This document shows, in pieces, positions 25,585 to 37,200 of a DNA stretch of 64,000 bases (positions are counted from its first letter, which is position 1; the number at the start of each line of letters is the position of its first letter). A program made the position numbers and the translations under genes. A model generated the notes under the pieces. It saw only the letters and a list, made by a program, of their open reading frames with translations. It had not been told where the DNA came from and did no database searches. The DNA is taken from NCBI GenBank assembly GCA_964640855.1, contig CAZXIX010000001.1:62001-126000 (forward strand), read 5' to 3'. The DNA comes from JAJDFU01 sp964640855 (lineage in GTDB: Bacteria > Bacteroidota > Bacteroidia > Chitinophagales > Saprospiraceae).

Positions 25585-27009
25585 TCACAGGTCTTCCGCC
25601 TCCTGCCGGTGATCTTCATGCTGTGCATCTCCTTCCGCCTCCGGAGCAGATTTATCGGACTCCCCCGACCGACCGTTGGCAAAGGCCTTAGGCATGGGGT
25701 TGCGAAACCAGACATCCTGCTGTGGGAACGGAATGGTGACATTATGGTCGCGGAAATATTGATCGATCTCGAATCGAAGATCGCTTTTTACGTCCTCGAT
25801 CCGGATAAACTCACGCGAGTGGAAATGCAGTTCGAAATCCAGGGAGGAATTTCCAAAATCGATGAAGCGAACGAAGGGGGACGGGTAGCCCAGGATGGAT
25901 TTATGGGATCGGGCAGCCTTGAGCAGGAGCTCTCTCACCAATTGGGTATCTGACCCGTAAGCCACGCCGACAGTCACGTGAAAGCGGGCCTTTTTATCGT
26001 TGTGGCTCCAGTTGACTACGTTTTCCACGATCAACCTGGAATTGGGCACTACTACGATGATGTTGCTTCGGGTGAGCACTTCGGAAGTGCGGATGCCGAT
26101 CCGTTTCACGGTGCCTACGAGGCCTTGCAGGTCCACTACGTCGCCCACCTGAACCGAGCGTTCGGTCAGCAGCACAATGCCCGAGAACAGGTCATTAAAG
26201 GTTTGCTGAAGACCCAGGCCCACCCCTACCAGCAGAGCGGCCGCTCCCCCCCAGATCAGGGTCAGGTTGAAACCGATGAACTGAAGGCCGGTAATGATCG
26301 CGGTAACGTAAATGAAATACTTGAGCAATTGATTGATCGCAAAGCGCGACCCGGCATCGATCTCCCGGTTTTGGTAATAGCTATCCAGGAAGAGATGGAT
26401 GATCACCCAGACGATCAGCCGGGCCGACAATATGATCAGGATGAAAACGAAAACATCGGAAATGAGGAGGTCCAGCTCCCGCCCCCCGGCAGAGGCCTCC
26501 GGCGGGAAGAGGTTGATGTTCAGACTGGGAAAATATTGCAGCAGAAAGTTTATGGCCAGGATGTAGACCACCGACTGCACAATGCGGGTTCCCCCCTCCA
26601 GGATGGACTGCTTTCCTTTCTTTTTTGGAGTCTCATCTTCTCGATGCAGAACGCGTCTTTTCAGGACGACCGAAAAGGCAAGATCGAGCAAACGCGCCAG
26701 TTGCCAGATGAGAATGGCCTGCAAAAGCGTCTTGACCGAGATATCCTCATAGATGGGGATGAGAATGTCCGAGCCGGCCATAAGGGCCAGCAGGAAAAGG
26801 TTCAGAAAGACCCCGGTGGTTATCCGGCGCACTTTTTTCTTGTCCCGGTCAAAATGTTCGTCATCCAGCCAACGCCGGAAGATCAACCGCAACAGGACGT
26901 ATCGTATTAAAGCCCAGAAACCGGCCACGACCACGCACAGTAAGAGGGAGGCCATCCGGAATTCAAAATCCCCGATCTGGAAGAGCACTAGTTGGAAAAA
27001 CTCTTGCAT
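25585..27009 (-). CDS. MscS-family mechanosensitive ion channel
   Basis: This is a 474-residue small-conductance mechanosensitive channel. Several N-terminal membrane helices are followed by the pore helix region GGAAALLVGVGLGLQQTFND and LFSGIVLLTERSVQVGDVVD, the MscS signature. The beta domain (GLVGTVKRIGIRTSEVLTRS) and a cytoplasmic cage (VAYGSDTQLVRELLLKAA) come next. The ATG at 27007-27009 is preferred; an in-frame TTG nine codons earlier is weaker. The last 25-30 residues are charged and likely disordered. It protects against osmotic downshift. Transcribed alone. Confidence 0.94.
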   Translation of the reverse strand: MQEFFQLVLFQIGDFEFRMASLLLCVVVAGFWALIRYVLLRLIFRRWLDDEHFDRDKKKVRRITTGVFLNLFLLALMAGSDILIPIYEDISVKTLLQAILIWQLARLLDLAFSVVLKRRVLHREDETPKKKGKQSILEGGTRIVQSVVYILAINFLLQYFPSLNINLFPPEASAGGRELDLLISDVFVFILIILSARLIVWVIIHLFLDSYYQNREIDAGSRFAINQLLKYFIYVTAIITGLQFIGFNLTLIWGGAAALLVGVGLGLQQTFNDLFSGIVLLTERSVQVGDVVDLQGLVGTVKRIGIRTSEVLTRSNIIVVVPNSRLIVENVVNWSHNDKKARFHVTVGVAYGSDTQLVRELLLKAARSHKSILGYPSPFVRFIDFGNSSLDFELHFHSREFIRIEDVKSDLRFEIDQYFRDHNVTIPFPQQDVWFRNPMPKAFANGRSGESDKSAPEAEGDAQHEDHRQEAEDL

Positions 27010-27100
27010 GGTAAGGATGTAGAGCGTCTTGCTCAAGTTACAAAAAGTGGAGGATGCCTTCAGCTACACTCCGGCAGGGGAATTTGCGCCCGAAAAGCCT

Positions 27101-27108
27101 TAATTTTG
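27101..27108 (+). promoter_or_regulatory. Candidate -7 box (TAATTTTG)
   Basis: TAATTTTG matches TAnnTTTG exactly, 20 bases before the ATG at 27128. A TTTG lies 14 bases upstream, closer than the typical spacing. Confidence 0.42.
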
Positions 27109-27127
27109 CACTTCAAAAGGAGTAAGG

Positions 27128-27793
27128 ATGTTAAGAATAGCGGCAAGGCTGGTCTCTTTTGCTTTTCACCCCTTGCTTATTCTCACCTATATGCTCGTGC
27201 TTTTGCTGCTGATCAATCCCTACCTGTTCGGCATCAACCACATCGGGAGTAAGTTCAGCCGGGTCCTTATCCTTCAGTTTTTCCTCTTCACATTTTTCAT
27301 TCCTGCCTTTTCCATTTTCATGTTGCGGGCACTCGGGCTCGTCAAGACGCCGGATTTGCGGGAGCGCACCGACCGCATCGGCCCCTATATCATTACAGGG
27401 ATTTTATACCTCTGGCTTTATCAGAATGTTTTGGCCAATAACCAGGTCCCCACTGTTTTTTCCGTCTTTATGCTGGGTTGTACGATTGCCCTGTTCATGG
27501 CCTTTTTCATTAATATCTTTTCCCGGATCAGCGCACACACCGTAGGGATGGGAGCGCTGATCGGGATGCTCGCCATCGTGATGACCCAATATAGTTATGG
27601 TACCTTTTCAATCCGGCTGGATGCGGTTAGTTGGGAGGTAAATGTGCTTTCCCTTTTCTTAACCATCATCGTACTGGCCGGGCTGGTCGGGACGGCTCGG
27701 TTGATTCTGCTTCAGCACAAAAATTCAGATCTCTACGGCGGTTATCTGGTTGGTTTTTTTGCCCAGCTTCTTGCCTTGGGCATTCTGTTGTGA
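27128..27793 (+). CDS. Six-helix membrane protein, PAP2-like
   Basis: This is a 221-residue integral membrane protein with about six hydrophobic helices. RITDRIGPY-like RERTDRIGPYIITGI and FSRISAHTVGMGALIGMLAI recall the PAP2 phosphatase motifs (an Arg-rich loop and SxHxxG), but the complete three-motif signature is not evident. I therefore call it PAP2-like only; phosphatase activity on a lipid phosphate is uncertain. It is convergent with the YkvA-family gene, whose stop is directly adjacent (27793/27794). Confidence 0.65.
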   Translation: MLRIAARLVSFAFHPLLILTYMLVLLLLINPYLFGINHIGSKFSRVLILQFFLFTFFIPAFSIFMLRALGLVKTPDLRERTDRIGPYIITGILYLWLYQNVLANNQVPTVFSVFMLGCTIALFMAFFINIFSRISAHTVGMGALIGMLAIVMTQYSYGTFSIRLDAVSWEVNVLSLFLTIIVLAGLVGTARLILLQHKNSDLYGGYLVGFFAQLLALGILL

Positions 27794-28180
27794 TCAGAGT
27801 TTTTTGTCCACCTCGGCCAGATCATCCTGATCGTACTGTTTAAACCAGCTCTGCAGTTGCTTTCTGGCTTTTTCTTTTACCTGATCATCTATATAGGTGG
27901 CGATGGTGACCAATCCGAAGCTGAGCACGCCGATGTCGTCGGTATAGCCCAATATGGGAGACAAGTCCGGGATGGCATCTATGGGCGTGATGAGGTAACC
28001 CAACACGCCCAGGACAATATTTTTTGCCCAGGCCGGGGTATCCTTGCGGCGGTAAGCGTAGAAAAGCAGCAGCGCGCTGTAAACGGCCTGCACCCCGGCT
28101 TTGGCGGAATAGCGCCGCATCTTCCCCCAAAAAGCACTTTCGGAGAAGAATTTTACAAAAGAAACAAACGGATTCTTCAT
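27794..28180 (-). CDS. YkvA/DUF1232-family membrane protein
   Basis: This is a 128-residue protein with the DUF1232 signature GYLITPIDAIPDLSPILGYT followed by DDIGVLSFGL, including the family's D-x-I-P-D and DD pattern. It has a membrane segment around AKNIVLGVLGYLI and another at GVLSFGLVTIATYI. Family function is not established. A TATATTTG box at 28210 gives it its own promoter with a leader near 22 bases. Confidence 0.88.
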   Translation of the reverse strand: MKNPFVSFVKFFSESAFWGKMRRYSAKAGVQAVYSALLLFYAYRRKDTPAWAKNIVLGVLGYLITPIDAIPDLSPILGYTDDIGVLSFGLVTIATYIDDQVKEKARKQLQSWFKQYDQDDLAEVDKKL

Positions 28181-28209
28181 AACCTTTTTTCAATCCTATT
28201 CTACAACAC

Positions 28210-28217
28210 CAAATATA
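28210..28217 (-). promoter_or_regulatory. Candidate -7 box (TATATTTG) for the YkvA-family gene
   Basis: The minus strand reads TATATTTG, an exact TAnnTTTG match. It would give a leader near 22 bases before the ATG at 28180. Confidence 0.45.
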
Positions 28218-28280
28218 GGAATGAAAGTTCAGCCAGCCCGAAGGGATTCGAAAGAACCTGGTTGGGGGGGCCAAAATCGG

Positions 28281-28928
28281 TCAAGCCGTACGAAGCTGCT
28301 TTTCCTGAAAGAAGGCATCTTCCAGTTTGCCAAAGCGGTATCCTTCCCGGCTGAAATGTTCCAGGACCTTGGGCAGGGCGTATTCCAGCCGTTCCCGTGC
28401 TTTCAGGCTGTCGTGAAAAACGACGATGGATCCCGGCCGGGCTGACCGGACTACATTCTGATAGCAGGCTTCGGGAGAGAGCCCTGAGTCAAAATCCCCG
28501 CTGAGCACATCCCACATGACGATCCGGTAGTGCCGCTGCAGGAACTGGGTCTGGCTACGCCTGAGGCGACCATAGGGAGGGCGAAACAGGGCAGAACCGG
28601 TCATTTGGGCCCCGCGGCGTACGTTGAGCAGGTAGGTCGTATTATCCGTATTCCATCCGTTCAGATGGTGGAAGGTGTGGGTGCCGATGGCGTGCCCATC
28701 CGAGCGAACCGCTTCGAAGACAGCCGGATGCTTCTCGATGTTGTGGCCCACACAGAAAAAAGTGGCCTGAGCCTGATGGGAGCGAAGTTGCTCCAATACC
28801 CAAGGAGTGACTTCGGGGATGGGGCCGTCGTCAAAAGTGAGGTAAAGGACTTTTTCCGTGCTAGGGATATGCCAGGTAAACTGGGGGAACAGCTTTTGCA
28901 ATACCTGGGGCGTCTTGACAAGATACAT
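28281..28928 (-). CDS. Polysaccharide deacetylase (NodB/CE4 domain)
   Basis: This 215-residue CE4 enzyme removes acetyl groups from sugar polymers such as peptidoglycan or chitin-like glycans. All five motifs are visible: TFDDGP (catalytic base and metal Asp), the metal-binding GTHTFHHLNGW, RPPYGRLRRSQ, WDVLSGDFDSGLS and VVFHDSLKARERL. No signal peptide is evident at the N-terminus (MYLVKTPQVLQKLFPQFTWH), so the location is unclear. It is divergent from gltX. The exact substrate is not determinable. Confidence 0.93.
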   Translation of the reverse strand: MYLVKTPQVLQKLFPQFTWHIPSTEKVLYLTFDDGPIPEVTPWVLEQLRSHQAQATFFCVGHNIEKHPAVFEAVRSDGHAIGTHTFHHLNGWNTDNTTYLLNVRRGAQMTGSALFRPPYGRLRRSQTQFLQRHYRIVMWDVLSGDFDSGLSPEACYQNVVRSARPGSIVVFHDSLKARERLEYALPKVLEHFSREGYRFGKLEDAFFQEKQLRTA

Positions 28929-29000
28929 GAAGAGGTTTTTTGGGGAACTGCCTCGGACAGAAGCTGAAGGTACATCCCTTCATTTGTGTAAGGAATGTGA

Positions 29001-29008
29001 TACTTTTG
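29001..29008 (+). promoter_or_regulatory. Candidate -7 box (TACTTTTG) for gltX
   Basis: TACTTTTG matches TAnnTTTG exactly, with TTTG 14 bases upstream. The leader to the ATG at 29113 would be about 98 bases. Confidence 0.42.
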
Positions 29009-29112
29009 GCCTGCCGAGGCGGAACGAGAGGGTTGTTCATCTAACTGAAACAACGCCCGGAAACCCCATTTCGCTGCCCGGATCAACATTCTGGCAAAAA
29101 AAGATTTTTAAT

Positions 29113-30663
29113 ATGAGTTCAAAATCCGTTCGGGTTCGGTTTGCACCCAGTCCTACCGGGGCCCTGCACATCGGTGGCGTACGGACAGCGCTGTACAATT
29201 ATTTGTTTGCTCGCAAGGAAGAAGGCGCCTTTGTATTGCGTCTTGAGGATACGGATCAGAAGCGTTTTGTACCCGGGGCTGAAGCCTACATCAGCGAATC
29301 CCTGCGGTGGTTGGGCATCGAGCCTGACGAGCAACCGGGGACAGCGGGTAAATTCGGCCCCTATCGCCAATCCGAGCGGCAAGCGATCTACCGGCAATAT
29401 GCCGAGCAAATGGTAGAGCAGGGCACTGCCTACTACGCCTTCGATAGCCCGGAGGAACTTGACCGGAAAAGAGAAGAAGCCAAAGCCGCCGGCGAGCATG
29501 CCTGGAAGTACGATCACCGTGCCCGGCTGCAAATGCGCAACAGCCTGACCCTGCCGGAATCCGAAACCCGCAGGATCCTGGAGGCCGGACTGCCTCATGT
29601 GATACGGCTTCGGGTGCCGGAAACCGAGCAGATCACCTTTACCGACATCGTTCGCGGGCAGGTCGCTTTTTCGGGCGCCGAACTGGATGATAAAGTCCTG
29701 ATCAAGGAAGACGGGATGCCTACCTATCACATGGCCAACATCGTCGATGATCACCGGATGGAGATCAGCCATGTAATCCGGGGCGAAGAATGGCTTCCCA
29801 GTACGGCGCATCATATTCTGCTTTACCAGGCCCTGGGCTGGGAGCCTCCGCAATTTGCCCACTTGCCCCTGATCCTGGCACCGACCGGCAAGGGAAAACT
29901 CAGCAAGCGACACGGGAAAAAGTTCGGCATGCCTGTTTTTCCTCTCGCCTGGGAAGCTGAATCGGAAGAAGATTCCTTTTTGGGTTTCCGGGAATATGGA
30001 TTCGTACCCGAGGCGGTCATCAATTTCCTCGCCTTCCTGGGCTGGAATCCGGGCACGGAGCAGGAGATCTTTTCCCTGGAAGAGTTGAGTGAGGCCTTTT
30101 CCCTGGACAAGATCGGGAAGTCTGGGGCCCGGTTTGACTACGATAAGGCCAAATGGTTCAATCAGCAATACATCCAGCATGCGAGTGACCGCCAGATCGC
30201 TGCCTGGCTAAAACCCGTGTTGGAAGAAAAGGGAGTAAGGGCCGATGCTGAAAGGCTGGCGGCTTTTGGCCATTTGTTCAAGGAAAGGGTCACCCTGTTG
30301 CCCGATTTTTGGGAGCAAGGCTACTATCTTTGGAAACCGGTCGAGTCCTATGACGAAAAATCCATCCGCAAAAGATGGAAGCCCGAGTCGGCCGCTTTGA
30401 TCGAGGGCTTCGCGGATACGCTGCAGGAGGTTGAACCTTTTGAACCCGATAAAATCGGAACAGCGACCCAACAATACATGCAGGCAAAGGCCATCCAGCC
30501 GGGCGCACTTTTCCCTTTTCTGAGGCTGGCCCTTTCGGGAACGCTGAAAGGACCGGGAATTTCTGAGATGATCGCTTTCTTGGGCAAAGAAAAATCGCTG
30601 GCTCGGCTTCGGGCTGCTCCGGGAATCTTCACTGCCCTGGCTGAAAAAAAAGACCATGAGTGA
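29113..30663 (+). CDS. gltX: Glutamyl-tRNA synthetase
   Basis: GltX charges tRNA-Glu. The class I signature is clear: VRFAPSPTGALHIGGVRTAL (HIGH motif as HIGG) at about residues 8-27, and KGKLSKRHGKKFG (KMSKS variant KLSKR) near residue 262. The 516-residue protein starts MSSKSVRVRFAPSPTG, which fits homologues; the open frame further upstream is not coding. The C-terminal anticodon-binding region is complete. It overlaps the following small gene by 8 bases, suggesting coupling. Confidence 0.97.
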   Translation: MSSKSVRVRFAPSPTGALHIGGVRTALYNYLFARKEEGAFVLRLEDTDQKRFVPGAEAYISESLRWLGIEPDEQPGTAGKFGPYRQSERQAIYRQYAEQMVEQGTAYYAFDSPEELDRKREEAKAAGEHAWKYDHRARLQMRNSLTLPESETRRILEAGLPHVIRLRVPETEQITFTDIVRGQVAFSGAELDDKVLIKEDGMPTYHMANIVDDHRMEISHVIRGEEWLPSTAHHILLYQALGWEPPQFAHLPLILAPTGKGKLSKRHGKKFGMPVFPLAWEAESEEDSFLGFREYGFVPEAVINFLAFLGWNPGTEQEIFSLEELSEAFSLDKIGKSGARFDYDKAKWFNQQYIQHASDRQIAAWLKPVLEEKGVRADAERLAAFGHLFKERVTLLPDFWEQGYYLWKPVESYDEKSIRKRWKPESAALIEGFADTLQEVEPFEPDKIGTATQQYMQAKAIQPGALFPFLRLALSGTLKGPGISEMIAFLGKEKSLARLRAAPGIFTALAEKKDHE

Positions 30664-30838
30664 CAAAAAGAAAGAAAAGCAAGTCCACGAAGACCTGGAA
30701 GGTTTCTCCATTCGCATCAACGAATTCGGGGAGATAACCAAATCTTTTGAGGTGGACAAACTCAACCGTTTTCTCAACGAGAAAGTGGATGATAAAAAGC
30801 TTCGGGAGCGCAAAAAAAGGTCCGAAGAAGAAGAGTGA
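30656..30838 (+). CDS. Small charged conserved protein (60 residues)
   Basis: The gene starts within the last codons of gltX (ATGAGTGA overlap) and encodes MSDKKKEKQVHEDLEGFSIR followed by INEFGEITKSFEVDKLNRFL and a Lys/Arg/Glu-rich tail. Over 45% of its residues are charged. No signal or membrane segment is present. I recall similar short proteins next to gltX in Bacteroidota, but no function. The middle part, GFSIRINEFGEI, looks like a short beta hairpin and is the part most likely to be conserved. Confidence 0.75.
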   Translation: MSDKKKEKQVHEDLEGFSIRINEFGEITKSFEVDKLNRFLNEKVDDKKLRERKKRSEEEE

Positions 30839-31209
30839 TTTTCTTCCCCCAAGACCTCAAAGTATTTTTTGAAAAACTTAATACAAGCTGTTTTAGAAGC
30901 AGTTTGGCAGAAAAATGTGGTTAGGGGTATTAGGAAAGGAAGGGGATTATTTAATATTTTGCGTCCAAGTACGGAGAAAAGTGTATGGACATATACCCTC
31001 ATCCGTTCCAAAAATTAAAATAGTCCCATGAAATTCCGAGCCACCCCCCCAGGAGCGTTTGTCGTTCCTGTCTCTTATCTTCGCGTTCGTTGTCGTCACA
31101 ACGAAGCTGAGTCGACGCCCACAGCCCATTTTCTCATAAGTCCGAGTAATCCAATATCCCAACCTGCTTAGGGCGAGGATACCTTGTCCATTTCAAACCC
31201 TTGAAAAGC
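30839..31209. other. Intergenic region / long leader of the giant surface-protein gene
   Basis: These 371 bases contain no recognised gene. A 47-codon frame at 31028-31171 (MKFRATPPGAFVVPVSYLRV...) is open, but its composition and lack of relatives I know argue against it. TAATATTTTG at about 30951 resembles a -7 box with one extra base. If used, the mRNA leader would be about 250 bases, long enough for a regulatory structure; I see no named riboswitch. Confidence 0.5.
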
Positions 31210-34200
31210 ATGCAAGAGAATTACGCAAAGCTAATTTCCAAGTTAGGGAGAACAGCCGCCACCTTTAAAATGTTGGGGGCCTTCATCCTGTTCATGTCCT
31301 CGGTCAACCTGGCAAGTGGGCAATCATTCCCCACCACCTTGTCGGATACCATCACCTGCGATCAATTGGTCGGGGCAGATGGCGACCAAATACGCAACGA
31401 TCTCGAGTCCAAAATCACCGACTGGTACGCTACGACCAGTGCGGCGCTCGAAGCTGTCCTCGTTCCGGGCTTTTGTCCGGACGCCACGGTCACGCCCTCG
31501 CCGGTTCTCACTACCGTAACGAACGGGATCAACAGTACCACCAATCCCTACTGCTACAGTATATCCGTCACCTGGGAAATCACAGATACCTGCGGGGTCA
31601 ACCTGGGCGACACCACTTATACTTTCGTAGTGGTAGACGCGGTAGGTCCTGTCATTTCAGGTATTCCCAATGATACCACCTATAATATCCAGGACGCCGG
31701 CTCCATTCCCGGCACCACCGGGATCACAGCCCTGGACGACTGTAGCGGCCCCGTAGTGGGACCCATCAACAACCCCGATCCAAAAGTCACACAGGGAACC
31801 GGGTGCGATCGATTCAGCTACACCATCACCCGGCGCTGGTCCGCGGTTGACTCCTGCGGAAATGTAGGCATAGATTCCCTGGTCATCACCGTGGTCGATA
31901 CCACGGCCCCGGAGTTTGATGCAGCCGAAACGGCGATGATCGACACCATCGTCTTCGACAACCAGGCCAATACCTTAGGAATAAGCGTCCCGGACACCCT
32001 GACGAAATACCGGCCGACCATCTTCACGGATAATTCCGGTTCTGCCCCCTTCTTGACGGATTCCATCGACACTCCGATCCCGGGGGCTTGCGATCAAAGC
32101 TTTGAATTCACCCGGGAATGGATCCTGGAGGATAGTTGCGGCAACCAGGCTTCCTTCTTGCAAAGGGTGATCGTCATTGATACCACCCCACCCACGGCCA
32201 CCTTCCCTATGGATACCGTGATCGATTGTGATCAGGTCGCCGCCAACTTTAACAATTCAGGCGTACCCACCAATATTGTGGATGCTGCCGATCCGGCCGC
32301 AGACTACCTGACCCTGCCCCTTGTCCTGGTAGGAGGAGAAGCAGCGAATTGTCCGAATCAGGATACTTTCCGGGTTGTCTGGACGGTTGTTGATGCTTGC
32401 GGAAATGAAGCCAAGGATACCCAGAGGGTTATCAGCATTGATACCATAGCTCCGACATTTGATACGGCTCCTTCCAATGTCACCATATCTTGTGTAGATG
32501 GTACCGACATCAACGACGAATTTCAAACCTGGTTGAACGCCAATGGGAATGCGGATGCTTCAGACAACTGTACCTCGGACGTGATCATCGAAAGGCAAAA
32601 TTTTGGAGGAGGAAGTCCTGTTCTCACCCGGGTGTGTCCCTCTCCCAACAACGTCATCGATAGTGCCACGGTCTGGTTTATCGCCATCGACAGCTGCGAT
32701 AACCGGGATACCGCCACGGCCACATTCCTGGTGGTCGATAACGAAAAGCCTGAGTTTCTGACCCCGGCTAGTTCTTTTGACCAAACCCTTTCTACGGACC
32801 CCGCCGAATGCGTCCGGGATGTGTTCTTGCCTTTACCCCAAATACAAGAAAATTGTGCCATAGGGTTTGAAAATATCACTGTTGCAGAAACGGTTAATGT
32901 GACCGGTCCGGGAGCTGGATTTAATCCGGTCAATACCGTCGTGATCACTTTTGACCTCACTACCCTCACTCAGCCGATCAACGCAGAATCTGTTTTCCTC
33001 AACTATGAGTTGCAGAACATGGATGCAGATGATCCGTTTGAGAAGTTCAATATTCTGGGGCAAGATCAGACAACCCTGCTGGGTGTAACCTTGAACACAC
33101 CCACCGAATGCGGTAATGTGACGGGCCAGGTTCCCATCCCGGCCAATTTGTTCAATCTTTGGGCCAGCCAGGCACCTGATCAGTTCATCACCTTATATTT
33201 TGAGCCGCAAATCGATCCGGATAACATCTTCAATTCGGAGATCAACAACGTTTGCGGAACCAGCTCTATCGCAGCGGAACTGAACATCGTCAACCAGGCC
33301 AATACAGATCTGAGGTTCGAATATGCACTGAATAGCGGGCCACGGATTCAAATTCCTATCGCCGGCATTAGCAGTACGCCATTAGAACTGGACAAAGGCG
33401 ATAATGTCTTCGAATACTTTCTGACCGATTGTGCCGGAAACGTTTCCGATCCTTACTCCTTTACCATTACGATCGAGGATACGGAGCAGCCTCAATTGAT
33501 CTGTCCTCCTGATTCCAGCCTTCAGCTGACCCTGGATGACAACTGCATTTTTGAGGGTTTCCAGTTGCCGCTGCCGCTTCAGGCTTCGGACAACTGCCCC
33601 TCCAATCAAACCTTTAATCAGCTCCAACCCTCGGTAGGAAATGATGGCATGACCCTGGATTCAGGCGCTGCTTTCCTGGAATTCCTCTTCGACGTCGATA
33701 ACGGAAATTACAAGAGCGTCGATAGCTCCTCCTATATTTTTACGGGTCTGGTACCCAATGCGCTGGATGCTGTCGATTTACAGATCATACACCGTGGGAA
33801 TTTCGACAGCCAGGATTATGAAGTTATGGTTTCAGCTTCCGGTGTGCCAACCGTTGGACCGCTTTCTCTTTCCGGACTGCTGACAGACGACTGCCTGAAC
33901 CAGCACACGGCAACGGTTTCCCTAACCCGGGATCAGTACAATAGCTTGGCTGCTGCCAATAGCGGTACCATTAGGGTGACCGTCAGGCAGACCGCTCCGC
34001 TTGTTTCGGATGGGACCAATATCTGTAGCGATACCATTCCTATCGGTGGCGGAATTTTCATCGATAGCAGCAGTTTCTTCGCCGTTAATCTGACCTATAC
34101 CAACTGGGCGCCCACATACGAGGGCACCGGCGCTACAACCTTTACCGGTCAATTCGAAGGTCCGGATTTCGACCCGATGGAAGACCTGGAAGAAGGGGTT

Positions 34201-37200
34201 ACGACGATTTCCTATACCATCACGGATGCAGCCGGCTTGACGGCTACCTGCTCATACGACGTCACGCTGACGGACAACACCGCACCCACAGCGATCGGCC
34301 AGGGTGGCGAAGTAGAAGTAGTGGTCAACCCGGGACAACAAATCCTCGTGTTGGATCCCACGGATTTCGACGGTGGTTCTTTTGATAATTGTACCGCCCA
34401 GGGCGACCTGATCCTCTCCGTCAGTCCTTCTCAGGTCAATTGTTCAGATGTAGCCGGTGGCGATAAGTCCATCATCGTCACCCTGACGGTGCAAGACGAA
34501 GCCGGCCTCACAGACGATGTGGACGTGAATGTTCGCCTGGTGCAAGCCGAATGGGAACCGACCTTCAGCCTGCCGGTATGTAGCAACGATACGCTTTACC
34601 TTTTTGCCAATCCGCCGGAGAATTTCAACGGCAACACCCTGGATTTCACATATGCCTGGACAGGCCCGAACGAGTTCAGTTCCGACCTTCGCAACCCGAT
34701 CATTGTCAATCCTACCCAGGCCAATTCAGGAACCTACACCGTGCAGATCTTCGGAGATCAAACCGGATGCTCGGACACGGAAGTGGTGCAGGTAACCGTG
34801 GATGACCTCACACCCGATGTCATTTCCGAGCAGGGTAAAACAAATTACTGTGAGGGAGAGACGATCAGCCTTACCACCAGTGTCATACCCGGTCCGAATC
34901 GGGATTTCATCTGGTACGTAGGTATTCCCGGAAGCGGAAATGAAATCGAGCTCCAGAGAGGATCCCTCCCCAGGGTTGATCTGGGAGGAGGATATACTCC
35001 CGGCAGCTATAATTTTTTCCTGGTCGTTGAAACGCCTTTGTGTACCACTGAGCCTTCTCCGATATTCACCGTTACCGTAAGCCCGGTGCCGGTAGCGCAG
35101 CCCAATGAGACGCTCATCGAAGTCTGCGAAGGATCTACCTTCAACCTGGGTACTACTCAGACAGGCGTTTCTTACCAATGGACCGGCCCCAACGGGTTCA
35201 ATTCCACCCTGGCCAACCCGCAAGGCATCGTGGCCAGCGGTCAAACGGATGGGACGTATGAACTGGTGGTGATCAACAATGGTTGCAGCTCGGCACCCGC
35301 TCCGGTTCAGGTAAATCTGCTCAGCAGACCGGGCAAGCCTGAGATCGCAGCCGACCCGAGCCCCGCCGTCTGTCAGGGAACGCCTCTGTCTCTGCGAGCC
35401 GTTGGAGCCATTGGAGCCGATGAATACATCTGGATCTCTCCACAGCTGAACGATATCTCCACCGGGGCCAACAATACCCTCGACCTGGGAGGTGCGGATC
35501 TTGACGAAAGCGGCAACTGGAGGGTAACGGTGCGCGAAGGGCAGTGTATATCCGAAGAATCCGATCCCATTGCCATCTCGGTAGCTCAGAATCCCAACGT
35601 AATTGCCGATGCGGAGAGCACCCTGGCTTGCGAAGGCGCTTCCATTGAATTGTTGGGCTCGCCCACTTTGCCCGGAGCGACCTATGAATGGACCGGCCCC
35701 GGAGGCGTAAACGTACCCGATGTGCAGAATCCGACCATACCCAATGCTCAGTTGTCCTTTTCCGGGACTTATACCCTTCGGGTGATTACCGCACAGGGAT
35801 GCGTCGGACAGAATACGGTTGATGTTTCAGTGGTCGAGGGCGTAAGCGTCCAGGACATCGTCGTTGACGCGCCGGCCTGTTCGCCCGGACCGGCTACGGT
35901 CACGTTGACACCCGTTCTTTCCGAACCTGACGACGGAGGCTTTCAATACGATTGGCAAGGCATCAACGGCTTTTCTTCCAGCGAAGAGGTGGCAACCATC
36001 ACGAATGCGACCATCCTGGCCAGCGGTCCGTACAGCTTGCAGGTAACCGATGACAACGGATGTCGTTCCAACCGGTTGGAAGAAGTCGTAAGTTTGACCT
36101 TTGCGCCCGCAGCGCCCGCCATCCCTCTGCCCCCTCCGGGCTCGGATGTGCAGTTCTGCGTGGGTGAAACCATCCAACTCCAGACCCAGTCCACCTACTC
36201 CGGACAGAATATCTCTTATGCCTGGTATACGCCCAGAGGAGGAGGAAGCCCGATCGTAACGACGGGGCCAAACCTCAACCTGAGCAATGCCACACTGGAC
36301 GACAGCGGCGTTTACTCGGTCGAGGTAACGGTCGATGGATGTACGTCGCCTCGTTCCGGCACCATTAATATCCTCGTTTCCGAGCAGCCTACGATCACAG
36401 CCATCAATAACGGGCCGGTCTGCGAAGGCAGCGAATTGATCCTTACCGGAAGCGAAGTTCCGGGCGCCACGTACAACTGGCAAGGACCCGGCTTCAGCTC
36501 AACCCAACGTGTAGCCGTGATTCCTTCTACCGACCTGGAGTTGAACGAAGGTACTTACGAACTGACGGTAGATCTGAACGGATGTCAGGCGACAACCACA
36601 ACGACTGTCGACATTCTCGAGGTTCCGATCAGTCCGGAGATTTCCGCCAACGGGCCGATCTGCGTTCCCAAGTCCAATAAAGTGCTGGTCTTGAGCGTGG
36701 ATTCCTTTACAGCCATCCCGGGCGCTACCTACGTTTGGGACGGGCCTGCGGGAATCCTGGATACGACCACTCAACTGAGAGACACGGTTCTCACCAGTCG
36801 ATTGCCGAACATGGAGGGTACTTATGATTTCACGCTCTTCACCCTGGCCAACGGCTGCGTAAGCCAGCCGGAAGTGGTACAGGTGACGGTGAATACGGTG
36901 CCTGATCAAGAAGCCTTTGCCGGACTGGACTCCGCTTTCTGCGAGGGCGAGTTGGTCCGGCTGAATGGCGACCAGCCGACCATCGGAACCGGAAACTGGA
37001 CCGTATTGGAGCCCTTGCTCAATCCGGAGGTGAACATCACAGATCCAGGCAATGCGAGGACTTCCCTAAGCGGCTTATTGCCCGGTAAGACCTACACCTT
37101 CCGCTGGTCCTTGACCAATGGAGCTTGTACCAATTACGACCAGCAAGATGTGAACATCACGGTGAACGCCAATATACCGCTGGACGCCGGGCAGGATCTG

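Noticed and set aside
31028..31171. A 47-codon frame with an ATG in the leader of the giant protein gene
   Set aside because: No signal, motif or known relative; composition is not protein-like beyond chance. Kept only as a note in the gap entry.
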